Source of the DNA: an uncultured Atopobium sp.
GTDB lineage: Bacteria; Actinomycetota; Coriobacteriia; Coriobacteriales; Atopobiaceae
DNA: 64,000 nucleotides
Assembly: GCA_947090525.1 (NCBI GenBank)
Contig: CAMUON010000001.1
Location: 310,001-374,000 of the forward strand
Reading direction: 5' to 3'
Shown here: in pieces, positions 27,146-36,031 of the stretch
Layout of the letters: every line of letters starts with the position of its first letter
Numbering within the stretch: the first letter of the stretch is position 1
The notes under the pieces: generated by a model
What the model was told of the DNA's origin: nothing
What the model saw: the letters and a program-made list of their open reading frames with translations, nothing else
Databases searched by the model: none
Position numbers and translations under genes: made by a program

Positions 27146-28174
27146 ATGCAACAGCCAACACGTGAGTTTGTTTGGGGCCTTCCAAAGGCAGAACTGCATC
27201 TACATATAGAAGGAACGCTGGAGCCTGAGCTCAAGCTTAAGCTTGCTGCAAGAAATCACATCGATCTGCCTGAATCGAATATTGAAGATATCAGAGCAAG
27301 CTATAAGTTTTCTGACCTTCCATCGTTCTTAGCTGTGTACTATAAGGGTATGGAATGCTTGGTACACGAAGAGGACTTCTACGACCTCGCGTGGGAGTAT
27401 CTCAAGCGAGCACGAGCAAATAACGTGCGTCATGTCGAAATGTTCTTTGATCCGCAAGCGCATACTTCACGTGGTATTGCCTTTTCAACTGTGATCGAAG
27501 GACTTTTGCGTGCTATCGAAGATGCGAAGGCTCTAGGAGTAGATGCTCGCCTTGTCATGTGCTTCCTCCGCGACTTTTCCGCTGAGTCCGCACGCCAAAC
27601 TATTGAAGCAGCTCTTCCATATAAGGACAACATTATTGGTGTTGGCTTGGATTCAGACGAACACAATAATCCACCCATGAAGTTCTTCAATATTTTCGCC
27701 CGCGCCCGTGAGCTGGGCTGGCATGTTACTGCACATGCAGATGTTGATCAGGTTGATTCTATTAGCCATATCAAGGAGCTTCTCGAGGTCATCGAAAGCG
27801 AGCGTATCGACCACGGTACCAATATCGTAGAGGACTCCGATCTAGTTTCTTATGCTTGTGCACAACACACAGGCCTTACATCGTGCCCTATTTCCAATAG
27901 TTTTTGCAGCGGCGGAGATATGAAAACCAAAGAAGTGCGCGAGCTTTTGAATAGCGGCGTGCAAGTTTGTATTAATTCGGACGACCCTGCGTATTTTGGA
28001 GGCTATGTTTCCGATAATATCTGGGCGTTTGCAGAGCGTGAGCACGCAAGCATCGAGACACTCGCGCTTCTTTGCAAAAACAGCTTTAAGATGAGCTGGA
28101 TTTCTGATGTTCAAAAAGAGCTGTGGTGTCAAGAGGTTGATGATTTCGTAGCTGCTTTTTCTCAAGCACAGTAG
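27146..28174 (+). CDS. Adenosine/adenine deaminase family protein with altered catalytic site
   Basis: A 342-residue amidohydrolase of the adenosine deaminase family. LPKAELHLHIEGTLEPEL, FFDPQAHTSRG, VGLDSDEHNNPP and SDDPAYFGGY are the pattern of the adenine deaminase branch. Zinc and substrate residues H18, H20, H197, the DHG histidine and D279/D280 are present. The usual HAGE motif, whose Glu is the proton shuttle, reads HADV here, so Val 200 stands where Glu is expected, with Asp on both sides. The enzyme may use a neighbouring Asp, have other activity, or be inactive. ATG 27146 has AAGGAG at five bases; a longer GTG start is rejected. Confidence 0.85.
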   Translation: MQQPTREFVWGLPKAELHLHIEGTLEPELKLKLAARNHIDLPESNIEDIRASYKFSDLPSFLAVYYKGMECLVHEEDFYDLAWEYLKRARANNVRHVEMFFDPQAHTSRGIAFSTVIEGLLRAIEDAKALGVDARLVMCFLRDFSAESARQTIEAALPYKDNIIGVGLDSDEHNNPPMKFFNIFARARELGWHVTAHADVDQVDSISHIKELLEVIESERIDHGTNIVEDSDLVSYACAQHTGLTSCPISNSFCSGGDMKTKEVRELLNSGVQVCINSDDPAYFGGYVSDNIWAFAEREHASIETLALLCKNSFKMSWISDVQKELWCQEVDDFVAAFSQAQ

Positions 28175-28190
28175 CGTTTGCCGTATGGAT

Positions 28191-28222
28191 CGCACGTCTG
28201 GCGGGATACCATCAGACGTGCG
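28191..28222. terminator. Hairpin between the deaminase gene and the convergent tRNA genes
   Basis: CGCACGTCTG and its exact complement (28191-28200 with 28213-28222) are separated by 12 bases. It has no good T-run, but it sits between convergent transcripts, so a two-way terminator is likely. Confidence 0.5.
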
Positions 28223-28282
28223 TATAGTTGTGGAGCTATACACGTCTGCACATCACTACGAACATACATGGGGGAGAAAACA

Positions 28283-28358
28283 TGGAGCGGCGGACGGGAC
28301 TCGAACCCGCAACAAGTAGCTTGGAAGGCTACTGCTCTACCAATTGAACTACCGCCGC
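28283..28358 (-). tRNA. tRNA-Gly (TCC)
   Basis: A 76-base minus-strand cloverleaf with encoded CCA. The acceptor stem is GCGGCGG with CCGCCGC. The anticodon loop reads CTTCCAA, giving TCC. It lies eight bases from tRNA-Pro. Confidence 0.96.
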
Positions 28359-28366
28359 AAACAAAC

Positions 28367-28443
28367 TGGTCGGGGTGACTGGATTCGAACCAGCGACCCT
28401 CTGCTCCCAAAGCAGATGCGCTACCAAGCTGCGCTACACCCCG
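28367..28443 (-). tRNA. tRNA-Pro (TGG)
   Basis: A 77-base minus-strand cloverleaf with encoded CCA. The acceptor stem is CGGGGTG with CACCCCG, and the anticodon loop reads TTTGGGA, giving TGG. It is first in a two-tRNA unit with tRNA-Gly. Confidence 0.96.
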
Positions 28444-28803
28444 AAACTGCGAAAGTAAGTATACGATAGCGCAGCAAGTTTCGCAAGCGTAAGCGCAGCA
28501 CCCGTGCCCGTGACCTACAAAATCGGCACATCTCTTGAGGGTTTCGCATGGCCGAAATGTGCATTGGGGTATGTATTGAGATCTGTATTGAAGTGTGCAA
28601 CAGGGCATGCATCGAGATATACATTGTATGATGAACTCGCTTCTTAAATGAGCCTCTTTGAATAATTTTTGATACAATAGGCGAGGATATATGCCCCAAA
28701 CGAAATGGCATAATGCATAAAACACCTGTACTGGGCTCTCATGTTGTCTTGTGCAAAGAGTATTGGTTTTTTCCGGCGTAAGCTCCGGGATGGAAGTATA
28801 TAT
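28444..28803. other. 360-base divergent spacer
   Basis: It holds the minus-strand tRNA promoter next to 28458-28486, then a TG-rich degenerate stretch (28555-28630) with recurring TGTATTGA-like words, and an AT-rich segment with TACAAT at 28673-28678 that may be the -10 of the hydrolase gene. ATG 28741 is in frame with that gene but lacks a ribosome site. Confidence 0.5.
28458..28486 (-). promoter_or_regulatory. Promoter of the tRNA-Pro/tRNA-Gly unit
   Basis: On the minus strand TTGCGA (28486-28481), exactly 17 bases and TATACT (28463-28458) precede tRNA-Pro by 14 bases. Confidence 0.78.
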
Positions 28804-30699
28804 ATGCGCAGAGATCGGCAAATACATAGCATAGTCGAAGAGCGTTTTGGCGCCTCGTGCACGTGCGTACGCGCGAATGAGCTTTTGTGTGGCGCGCAAG
28901 CCGTGCAAACTGAATCCAAAGCTCGCATCCGGCCGCTTCGCGTTACCCTCGATCAACTGCGCGTTCTCGGTTCTTGCGAAGCCTGGCATCCGGGACTTTT
29001 TCGTCAAATGGCGCGCACGAGTTCTGGTATCACGTTGGAATTTACCACCGATTCGTCCGAAGTGATTGTGGAAGCTGTGATCGATCCCGAACCCAAAGGT
29101 ACAAGTGCCGTTTTGGATGTCGCGCGGCGTTTGCGTCGCAACAACTCTCACGATGAGATTTGCGAAAGCCCTTCCACTATATCGAGCTGGGACGGCATCG
29201 CAATCGATATCGACGATCACGAACTTCCTGTGTTTATGCCTCGTCAGGGTGATGAATATTTTAGTTTTCTGCTTGAGGATCCTAAAGATGCGCGTGCCGC
29301 AGCTTCGTTGCAGCTGCCGATGTTTGGAGGCGTGCATACAGTGCGCATTCATCTTCCGCTGCTCAGAGGCATTACGCTCGGGAACATTTGGGGAAACGGG
29401 AGCTTTATTAAGCCTCTTTCGCGTGACTTGCCGCAGATGCTTATGCTGGGCGATTCGGTTGCGCAAGGCTTTATTTCAGGCGATCCGCGCTTGAATTATC
29501 CGAGGCTTTTGGCAGATAAGCTGCATATGCGCTTGATCAATCAATCCATAGGCGGGCAAGTATTCCAACCAGGGCTTTTGTGGGGAAGTCCCGCTCATAT
29601 CTCACCTCAGCTCATCATCTGCGACCTCGGAGATAATTATCGCTACGAGCCATGTAGCAGGCGTTTGGTCATGCGTGATATTCATCGCTATTTTGAGGAG
29701 CTACACCGCCTATGGCCGCATGTGCCAACGCTGGTGATTACGCCTATTTGGAATGCTGAGGATGTCTATCCCATCCACCGCCTTTCGTGCGCACGCGAAG
29801 TGCCTCAGCTTATAGAGAACAAGGTGAGTGGCTATGACAATGTGTTTGTGGTAAATGGCCAGAATTTGCTCGAACACAATTCAGAGTTTATGGCCGATTA
29901 CTATGGGCATCCTGGTGTGAAGGGCCATCGAGAAATTGCCCGGCGTCTTGAAATTGCTTATGAAGCACTCATGTTAAAAACCGATGTCCACACGCGCACG
30001 GAGGCACAAGCTCGGGCGCAGCTGCTTCTTGAGAAGGCACCTAAAAGCGCGTTTCCGCTTGCCTATAATCTTTCTGCGGGCATCGGTGTTTTGCGCTATG
30101 CTACAGAACACCTGGTCATCCTTGCATGTGGCGAAAATTATATGATCTATGGAGATGACGCTAAGTTGTGCGCGCAAGTACTTCGGGTGCTTAGACCGCG
30201 GGCGGGGGTGTGCGTATTCAATCCCAAGCTTGCAAAGGTTTGTATGCAGGTGCTTGGTCGAAGCGAAGTTCACCCGTACGCTACCTGCGTGTACGAATCA
30301 AAGAAAAAGCGTCGTATTTCTGCTTCAAGGCATATTCGTACGCTTGATCGCAGCTATCTTTCGACGATCCAAAAACACTATCGCTATGCTGCTGATATTC
30401 CCGAATCTGAGCTTCTTTCCGATCTCGACAGTGGTCATTTTATTGGTGGCTTTGAACACGGCGAACTGATCGGTTTTATTGGAGAGCATCGCTATGGTTC
30501 TATCGGTATGCTCGAGGTCTTTCGCCCGCATCGTAGACGTGGCTGGGGACAGGCGCTTCTTTCGTACAAGATCAATCAATTCCTCGAAGCGGGAAAGCTT
30601 CCCTGGACTGAGATCATGAAGGATAATCTTGCCTCATATGAGCTGCACAAACACATGGGATTTTTGATATTCCCCTTTGATCAGCAGTTTTGGATATAA
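28804..30699 (+). CDS. SGNH/GDSL-type hydrolase fused to a GNAT acetyltransferase
   Basis: A 631-residue cytoplasmic-looking protein with no signal peptide. The N-terminal 180 residues look like the beta-sandwich found before some GDSL hydrolases. The SGNH domain has MLGDSVAQGF (Ser 218), and a DYYGHPG segment supplies candidate Asp 365 and His 369; spacing is one residue longer than the usual DxxH. The last 120 residues form a GNAT domain with FRPHRRRGWGQALL as the acetyl-CoA loop and NLASYELHKHMGF at the end. A joint deacylase/acetylase role is possible but unproven. ATG 28804 has GGAAG upstream; ATG 28741 would add 21 residues. Confidence 0.78.
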   Translation: MRRDRQIHSIVEERFGASCTCVRANELLCGAQAVQTESKARIRPLRVTLDQLRVLGSCEAWHPGLFRQMARTSSGITLEFTTDSSEVIVEAVIDPEPKGTSAVLDVARRLRRNNSHDEICESPSTISSWDGIAIDIDDHELPVFMPRQGDEYFSFLLEDPKDARAAASLQLPMFGGVHTVRIHLPLLRGITLGNIWGNGSFIKPLSRDLPQMLMLGDSVAQGFISGDPRLNYPRLLADKLHMRLINQSIGGQVFQPGLLWGSPAHISPQLIICDLGDNYRYEPCSRRLVMRDIHRYFEELHRLWPHVPTLVITPIWNAEDVYPIHRLSCAREVPQLIENKVSGYDNVFVVNGQNLLEHNSEFMADYYGHPGVKGHREIARRLEIAYEALMLKTDVHTRTEAQARAQLLLEKAPKSAFPLAYNLSAGIGVLRYATEHLVILACGENYMIYGDDAKLCAQVLRVLRPRAGVCVFNPKLAKVCMQVLGRSEVHPYATCVYESKKKRRISASRHIRTLDRSYLSTIQKHYRYAADIPESELLSDLDSGHFIGGFEHGELIGFIGEHRYGSIGMLEVFRPHRRRGWGQALLSYKINQFLEAGKLPWTEIMKDNLASYELHKHMGFLIFPFDQQFWI

Positions 30700-30851
30700 C
30701 TCTATGATGTTGGATCTCATACGGCAGTTCTGAACCTCAACCTGCGCTTTTGTTTGTCTTCCAACAGTTGCGGATCGCATGCGTATTTCTTGTCCTTGTG
30801 AGGGTGTAGACTGTGAGCATGGTTTTGCATACGTTATCCAAGGAGTGGCCT

Positions 30852-32078
30852 ATGATAGTTCAAAATCCCTTTGCTCCCCACCTTACGGGCACGGTTTCTC
30901 CTGCTGCTCAAGCGCTTATTTTGGAACATGCGCGCACGCACTACACAAATCCTTGTGCCACGCGCGATAGCGATATCATACGGCGCGAGCCTGCGCGCGA
31001 CGAAGCGTCATGCTTGCGGCCTGCGTTTGTACGTGACGTCGAGAAAATCATTCATACGCCTGCCTACAATCGCTTAGCGGGAAAAACGCAAGTGTTTTCG
31101 TTTCGTCCTAATGACGATCTGACCAGACGCAATCTTCACGTGCAACTCGTTGCGCGCATTGCCCGCGATATCGGGCGCGCGCTTTCGCTCAATCTCGATC
31201 TTATCGAGGCACAAGGGCTCGGTCACGATATTGGGCATGCCCCTTTTGGGCACATCGGCGAGCGTTTTTTGAGCAAAGTGTATCACGAGCATACCGGCGG
31301 CGCCTTTTTTCACAACGTGCAAAGTGTCCGTGCTCTTGATACGCTCTACAAGCGAAATCTCTCTTTACAGGTGCTTGATGGCATTATTTGTCACAACGGC
31401 GAATTTGAGCAGCAGTGTATCACGCGCTCTGCGCGCACAAGTTTTGCTGAATACGACGCGGTTGTACAAAGGTGCTGGCAGGAAGGGGAGTCTTTTATCA
31501 ATACGCTGCGTCCCATGACGCTTGAAGGCGCTGTGGTCAGGCTCTCGGATATCATCGCCTACGTGGGTAAAGATCGTCAAGACGCGATTCGGGCAGGACT
31601 TATTCAAGAAGATGGATTCGATGCGCATCTGGGGAGCAGTTACAATTCCTGGGCAATTTCTGCCTTTGTTGCTGATTGCGTTGAGCATAGTTTGGGCAAG
31701 GATCATATCGAACTTTCTGATGAAGGTTTTCGTGAGCTTGCCCGCGCAAAAAAGGAAAATTACGAAAAAATTTATATGACTTCCGAAGTCGATGGGAATT
31801 TTGGAAAACAGACCGAAGAGCTGTTTGCAAAACTATTTGAGCATGAGTTGTCGGCACTTACACAAGGTGATGAGTCGTCTTACATTTTCCGGCATCACAT
31901 TCAGCAAGTGCGCAAGTACCTCGAGCCCTATGGGTATAGCTACGACTGGGAAGATTGCCTCGCGCAAACGGTTACGGATTTCATCAGTTCGATGACCGAT
32001 TCATACTTTATCGATGTGTGTGAGCATCTCTTCCCCGAAGCGCGAGATGTTTTTCCCACCTATCCTCGTTTTGCTTAG
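30852..32078 (+). CDS. dgt: Deoxyguanosinetriphosphate triphosphohydrolase (HD family)
   Basis: A 408-residue cytoplasmic enzyme that splits dGTP or other dNTPs to the nucleoside and triphosphate, controlling nucleotide pools. TPAYNRLAGKTQVF and the HD motif GLGHDIGHAPFGHIGE are diagnostic, with HNVQSVR and ICHNGEF following. The start is ATG 30852 with AAGGAGTGG six bases upstream; an earlier GTG is less well placed. It is 91 bases ahead of rarA. Confidence 0.9.
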   Translation: MIVQNPFAPHLTGTVSPAAQALILEHARTHYTNPCATRDSDIIRREPARDEASCLRPAFVRDVEKIIHTPAYNRLAGKTQVFSFRPNDDLTRRNLHVQLVARIARDIGRALSLNLDLIEAQGLGHDIGHAPFGHIGERFLSKVYHEHTGGAFFHNVQSVRALDTLYKRNLSLQVLDGIICHNGEFEQQCITRSARTSFAEYDAVVQRCWQEGESFINTLRPMTLEGAVVRLSDIIAYVGKDRQDAIRAGLIQEDGFDAHLGSSYNSWAISAFVADCVEHSLGKDHIELSDEGFRELARAKKENYEKIYMTSEVDGNFGKQTEELFAKLFEHELSALTQGDESSYIFRHHIQQVRKYLEPYGYSYDWEDCLAQTVTDFISSMTDSYFIDVCEHLFPEARDVFPTYPRFA

Positions 32079-32169
32079 GATCTTGCGTGTGCGAAGCGTA
32101 GTATTGTGCCTGCATATTGTGTTTGCATGTAGTATCAGGTTGTTGTCGGGTCTTCTTTAGGATGTTGTT

Positions 32170-33567
32170 ATGGATACCTTGTTTGATCTCAATCCTTCGT
32201 CTCCTTCGTCTCCTTCGTCCGGCAGGGACTTGCATGTATCGAGCGCGTTTGTGCAAAAAAATCAGCCGCTTGCAGCTCGTATGCGACCTCAGAGTTTGGA
32301 TGAGTTTGTAGGCCAAGAGCAGGCTGTGGGCACACATTCGTGGCTGAGACGCGCTATCGAGCACGATATTCTCTCGTCGCTTATTCTCTATGGGCCTTCT
32401 GGTACGGGCAAAACTACTCTTGCTCACATCATTGCCGCTCACACAAAAGCATCGTTTATCGAGCTTTCCGCCCTTACTGCAGGCGTGAAAGATGTGCGAA
32501 GCGAGCTCGAGAGCGCGCGATCTCGTCTGTATACTCAAAACCGGCGTACCATTTTATTTATCGACGAAATTCATCGTTTTTCGCGCGCGCAGCAAGATTC
32601 TCTTTTGCAGGCGGTGGAAAACAGAGACGTTATTCTTATTGGTGCTACGACGGAAAATCCTTGCTTTGAGGTCAATACGGCACTCATTTCGAGGTCTCGC
32701 GTGATTGAGCTGGTGCGTCTTGATGATGACGCGATTACACGCATTGTGCGCGCAGCACTTTTGAGCCCACGTGGCCTAGACGGGGCGTTTGAGCTTGAAG
32801 ATAGTGCTTTGGCGCTTGTGGTTGCGCTTTCGCAAGGAGATGCGCGCCGCGCGCTCACATCGCTTGAACTTTCTGCTCAGATGGCTTGTCCTACTGAATA
32901 TCTTTCGTCTCCCAAAGATGCTCCTTCGGTGATTGCGATCACCGAAGCACATGTTGAAGAAGCTTGTGCGAATCAAGGTCTTGCCTACGACAAAGACCAG
33001 GATATGCACTACGACATTGTGTCTGCGTTTATTAAATCCATGCGTGGTAGCGCTCCCGATGCTGCGCTTTATTGGCTTGCCCGCATGCTCGATGCGGGAG
33101 AAGATCCGCTTTTTTGTGCGCGGCGCATACTTATCTGTGCATCTGAAGATATCGGAAATGCCGATCCACAAGCGATTTGTGTGGCGTCAGCAGCATTTCA
33201 TGCAGCTCAAACAATTGGTATGCCCGAAGTGCGTATCAATCTGGCTCAAGCGGCTTTGTATTGCGCGCTTGCTCCCAAAAGCAACGCCTGCGAGAAAGGG
33301 ATCGACCGCGCGCTCAAAGAAGTACGAAGCGGCGTATTTCGTGAGGTTCCTTCTTATTTGCGCGATCGGCATAATCTGTTTGCAAAGAATTTTGGAAGCT
33401 ATCATTATCCGCACAACTACGCTTCGGGTTGGGTGGATCAAAGTTATTTGCCCAAAGGATTGAAAGAAGGAGCGTTTTTTGAGTCAAGCCCGCGCGGGTG
33501 GGAAGCTTGGGCAAGCTCGCAACTCGATGCCATAAAAATGAACGCGCGCAAAGCCTCTCATGACTAA
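32170..33567 (+). CDS. rarA: Replication-associated recombination protein RarA (MgsA)
   Basis: A 465-residue AAA+ ATPase related to clamp loaders that acts at stalled replication forks. It has RMRPQSLDEFVGQEQ, Walker A GPSGTGKTTL, Walker B LFIDEIHRF, sensor GATTENPCFEVN and a C-terminal tetramerisation domain ending with the family's PHNYASGWVDQSYLP. The N-terminus contains an SPS repeat built from three copies of a 9-bp unit (32194-32220). The start is ATG 32170. Confidence 0.95.
   Translation: MDTLFDLNPSSPSSPSSGRDLHVSSAFVQKNQPLAARMRPQSLDEFVGQEQAVGTHSWLRRAIEHDILSSLILYGPSGTGKTTLAHIIAAHTKASFIELSALTAGVKDVRSELESARSRLYTQNRRTILFIDEIHRFSRAQQDSLLQAVENRDVILIGATTENPCFEVNTALISRSRVIELVRLDDDAITRIVRAALLSPRGLDGAFELEDSALALVVALSQGDARRALTSLELSAQMACPTEYLSSPKDAPSVIAITEAHVEEACANQGLAYDKDQDMHYDIVSAFIKSMRGSAPDAALYWLARMLDAGEDPLFCARRILICASEDIGNADPQAICVASAAFHAAQTIGMPEVRINLAQAALYCALAPKSNACEKGIDRALKEVRSGVFREVPSYLRDRHNLFAKNFGSYHYPHNYASGWVDQSYLPKGLKEGAFFESSPRGWEAWASSQLDAIKMNARKASHD
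32194..32220 (+). repeat. 9-bp tandem repeat, three units, at the rarA N-terminus
   Basis: CCTTCGTCT at 32194, 32203 and 32212 (last copy one change) encodes an SPS triplet repeat before the AAA+ domain. Confidence 0.75.
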
Positions 33568-33692
33568 AGATTGCTACAATAAGAGCTAAGCTCTCTACAA
33601 GCTACTAGCTCTAAGTTACAAGTTATAACAGCCAGAGCCTGTTGATGAGTTGTGTTTTGCCTGCGCGTTCTAAGAGATGGGAACCAAGACAT

Positions 33693-34445
33693 ATGGAACA
33701 GTATCTTTTGCCTATCGGCGTTTGTGTTGGCGTTTTGTTCGTGCTTGTTGTAGGTGTTGAGATTGTCATCACCATGCATCAGGTGCGCAAAAACTTCACA
33801 CGTATCACTAATTCTACCTGCGAGACGCTCGATCAGGTGCAGCCCGTCGTGCAAAAGATCGATGCAAGCCTAGATGATCTTGCGCCAAGTATTGCGCGCA
33901 TGGATGCACTCACCCAAAAAACTGAACGCACGCTCGATGCGCTTAATGAAGAGCTCGAGGTAGCGCATGTTATTCTCGACAACGCATCCGAGATTTCTAA
34001 GAAGACTATTGGTGTATCAAACGCCCTTACCCAAGCGGCAGAAAGCACGATTTCGGGTATTACGGGTTGTGCAAGTTCGTTTGCAAAAAACTTCATCAAA
34101 GGCTACAAAAGCGCACGTAAATCGGTAGAAGGAGTTCATACACCAAAAGAAATTGAAGGTATGTATGCCTATGGAGAGGCAGATATGCCTCAGACTCCTT
34201 CTACTAACGCTGGGAACGCAGCGTCCGCGCCTGGGTTTGCACACAAGCATGCGCGCGAGAAGAGCTATATCACCTATGGCGCAGCATCAGCACCCGCACC
34301 CGTGCCCGCAGCTCAAGCGCCCGTGCCCGCGCCTGTAACGCCTGCCGCGCCCGCAGCTCAAGCGATAGAAACAGCGCCCTCTTCCGCACACGAATCATCC
34401 CAAACGAGTTTTGAAAGTACTGGTACCACACATGCAAGCGAATAA
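33693..34445 (+). CDS. DUF948-like membrane protein with Pro/Ala-rich tail
   Basis: A protein of about 250 residues. One transmembrane helix starts at the N-terminus (LLPIGVCVGVLFVLVVG). A long helical region follows with heptad-like spacing (about 25-140), matching DUF948 proteins, which are chemotaxis-receptor-like in shape but of unknown function. The C-terminal 80 residues are Pro/Ala repeats. ATG 33693 is chosen because it puts the helix at the N-terminus; ATG 33642 or 33645 would add 16-17 residues. It overlaps the RsbW-like gene by 14 bases, so a link to the sigma factor module is possible. Confidence 0.7.
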   Translation: MEQYLLPIGVCVGVLFVLVVGVEIVITMHQVRKNFTRITNSTCETLDQVQPVVQKIDASLDDLAPSIARMDALTQKTERTLDALNEELEVAHVILDNASEISKKTIGVSNALTQAAESTISGITGCASSFAKNFIKGYKSARKSVEGVHTPKEIEGMYAYGEADMPQTPSTNAGNAASAPGFAHKHAREKSYITYGAASAPAPVPAAQAPVPAPVTPAAPAAQAIETAPSSAHESSQTSFESTGTTHASE

Positions 34446-34869
34446 GATTACACTCTCTATCCCTGCTTCCTATGAATATGCGCGCACGGTGCGCATGATG
34501 GCGAGCAATCTTGCGGTGGTATGCAAGATGAACATGGACGACGTCGAAGACATACGCATGGCTGCAGAAGAAGGCTTTGTGTATTGTTGTGCCACGAAAC
34601 CTTCAAGCTGTGAGCTGGTATTTAGCGTGCGCGCGCATAGTTTTGCCATGGATTTTGCACTTGGGGATGAGGATTTTTCTTCGAAACAAGAAGAAGACGA
34701 TTGCGGAGTGGACAGCGATATGAGTTTTGTTGAGCTCACACTCCAAGCGGTGTGTGATGAGTTTGATGTGACGAGTGCTCGCGTGCTTCACCTCGAAAAA
34801 CACTTCAATGAAGTAGCCGCTGTAGAGGGTAGCTCGTCTTCTGCAGACACGCTCGCACAAGCTAAGTAG
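34432..34869 (+). CDS. RsbW/SpoIIAB-like anti-sigma factor lacking the ATP-binding motifs
   Basis: A 145-residue protein aligned by eye with RsbW: NKITLSIPASYEYARTVRMM at the N-terminus and DDVEDIRMAAEEGF for the family's helix before the N-box. The N-box Asn is replaced (EEGFVYCC), and the DxGxG and GxGLxLM ATP-lid motifs cannot be found. Only the sigma-binding shape seems kept, so it may bind the adjacent sigma factor without kinase activity. ATG 34432 sits inside the previous gene; TTG 34411 is an alternative. The sigma factor gene starts six bases after its stop. Confidence 0.65.
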   Translation: MQANKITLSIPASYEYARTVRMMASNLAVVCKMNMDDVEDIRMAAEEGFVYCCATKPSSCELVFSVRAHSFAMDFALGDEDFSSKQEEDDCGVDSDMSFVELTLQAVCDEFDVTSARVLHLEKHFNEVAAVEGSSSSADTLAQAK

Positions 34870-34875
34870 GTAGCC

Positions 34876-35742
34876 GTGAAGTCTACTCAAGATATTGCAC
34901 ATATGCCTTCAGAAGATGAAGGCGCTCAGCCCCACCTTGCACCCGTGTCTGCACGCGAGCACAATCGTTTGCTGCGGACTCCTCGTGGCAAAGCAAGCTG
35001 GGACCGCGAAACAACAAAAAAGCTGTTCATTGCCTATAAAGAGCACGGCGATGAGCGCGCCCGCGATCAGCTTGTCATGAATCATCTCAATCTTGCGCGC
35101 TTTTTGGCGTCCAAGTTCAAAAATCGCGGCGAGAGCCTCGATGATCTGGTCCAGGTAGCAACGCTTGGTCTCATCAAGGCGATCGATCGTTTTGACATAT
35201 CGCGTGGTCTTGAATTTACCACCTTTGCAACGCCTACCATACTCGGTGAAATTAAGCGTCATTTTCGTGATCGCGGTTGGTCGGTACGGGTACCGCGCCG
35301 CTTGCAGGAGCTTTCGGCAAAGGTCAATACCACAACCGATAAGCTTACCGAAAAGCTGCAGCGAAGCCCTTCCGTGGAAGAAATTGCTCGTGAGCTTGGG
35401 GTGAGTGTTGATGAGGTGCTCGAAGCCATGGAATCAGCGCATGCGTATAGCGCGGTGTCTCTTGATATGCCGCAGGATTCCGACGACGATAGCGCGCAAG
35501 CTCCTTCGGTCCTCGATAAATACATTTCAGTCGACGAAGATCTTGAAGGCACCGATGACCGCATCGTCTTGGAAGAAGCAATAGCCGAATTTTCCGAGCG
35601 CGAACAAACGATCATCAAGATGCGTTTCCTCGAAGGATATACGCAGGTAGAAATAGCCAAAAAGCTGGATATTTCTCAAGTGCAAGTATCGCGCATCTTG
35701 CGCAAAACGCTCATGAAAATTCAAGAAAAGCTCGAGGCTTAG
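34876..35742 (+). CDS. Sigma-70 family factor of the SigB/SigF/SigG group
   Basis: A 288-residue group 3 sigma factor. Region 2 has NHLNLARFLASKFKNRGES and DDLVQVATLGLIKAIDRFD. Region 3 carries GEIKRHFRDRGWSVRVPRR, typical of the SigB/SigF branch. Region 4 ends with FLEGYTQVEIAKKLDISQVQ, the -35 reader. GTG 34876 lies just after the RsbW-like gene with GTAGGTAG upstream, so both are co-translated. It is probably a stress or developmental sigma factor controlled by its neighbour. No anti-anti-sigma gene is present in the window. Confidence 0.9.
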   Translation: MKSTQDIAHMPSEDEGAQPHLAPVSAREHNRLLRTPRGKASWDRETTKKLFIAYKEHGDERARDQLVMNHLNLARFLASKFKNRGESLDDLVQVATLGLIKAIDRFDISRGLEFTTFATPTILGEIKRHFRDRGWSVRVPRRLQELSAKVNTTTDKLTEKLQRSPSVEEIARELGVSVDEVLEAMESAHAYSAVSLDMPQDSDDDSAQAPSVLDKYISVDEDLEGTDDRIVLEEAIAEFSEREQTIIKMRFLEGYTQVEIAKKLDISQVQVSRILRKTLMKIQEKLEA

Positions 35743-35793
35743 GCGCCTTGTCTTGCTTGTCCGTAGCGCCCGCATCCACGCGCACACTCGCGA

Positions 35794-35829
35794 CCTGCGG
35801 AGCTTTAGCAGCCTGCGGAGCTTGAGCGG
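35794..35829 (+). repeat. 18-bp tandem repeat in the sigma factor-alaS spacer
   Basis: CCTGCGGAGCTTTAGCAG (35794-35811) is followed by a copy with changes (35812-35829). The rest of the 289-base spacer holds only GC-rich filler and, near alaS, an AT-rich stretch with TAGAAT. Confidence 0.75.
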
Positions 35830-36031
35830 CCTCCATCTTCAGCGCCCGCAGTGTCCGCGCCTCAGCCCCTTGCGCCCTTGACCCGCGCAGCTCGCGCGCG
35901 ATCCGCGCTTTGCGTATCAAATTCTGCTTATACGGTAGACATTTGCAAATGCGGAAAAAAACGAGACGCGATACCCGTAGAATAGATATTTGTATATTCA
36001 TAACACGGTTTAAGAATACCCTAGGAGAGTT

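Noticed and set aside
28162..29466. 434-codon minus-strand open frame over the tRNA pair and the hydrolase gene
   Set aside because: It runs through two tRNA genes and the promoter, and the translated product shows no family pattern.
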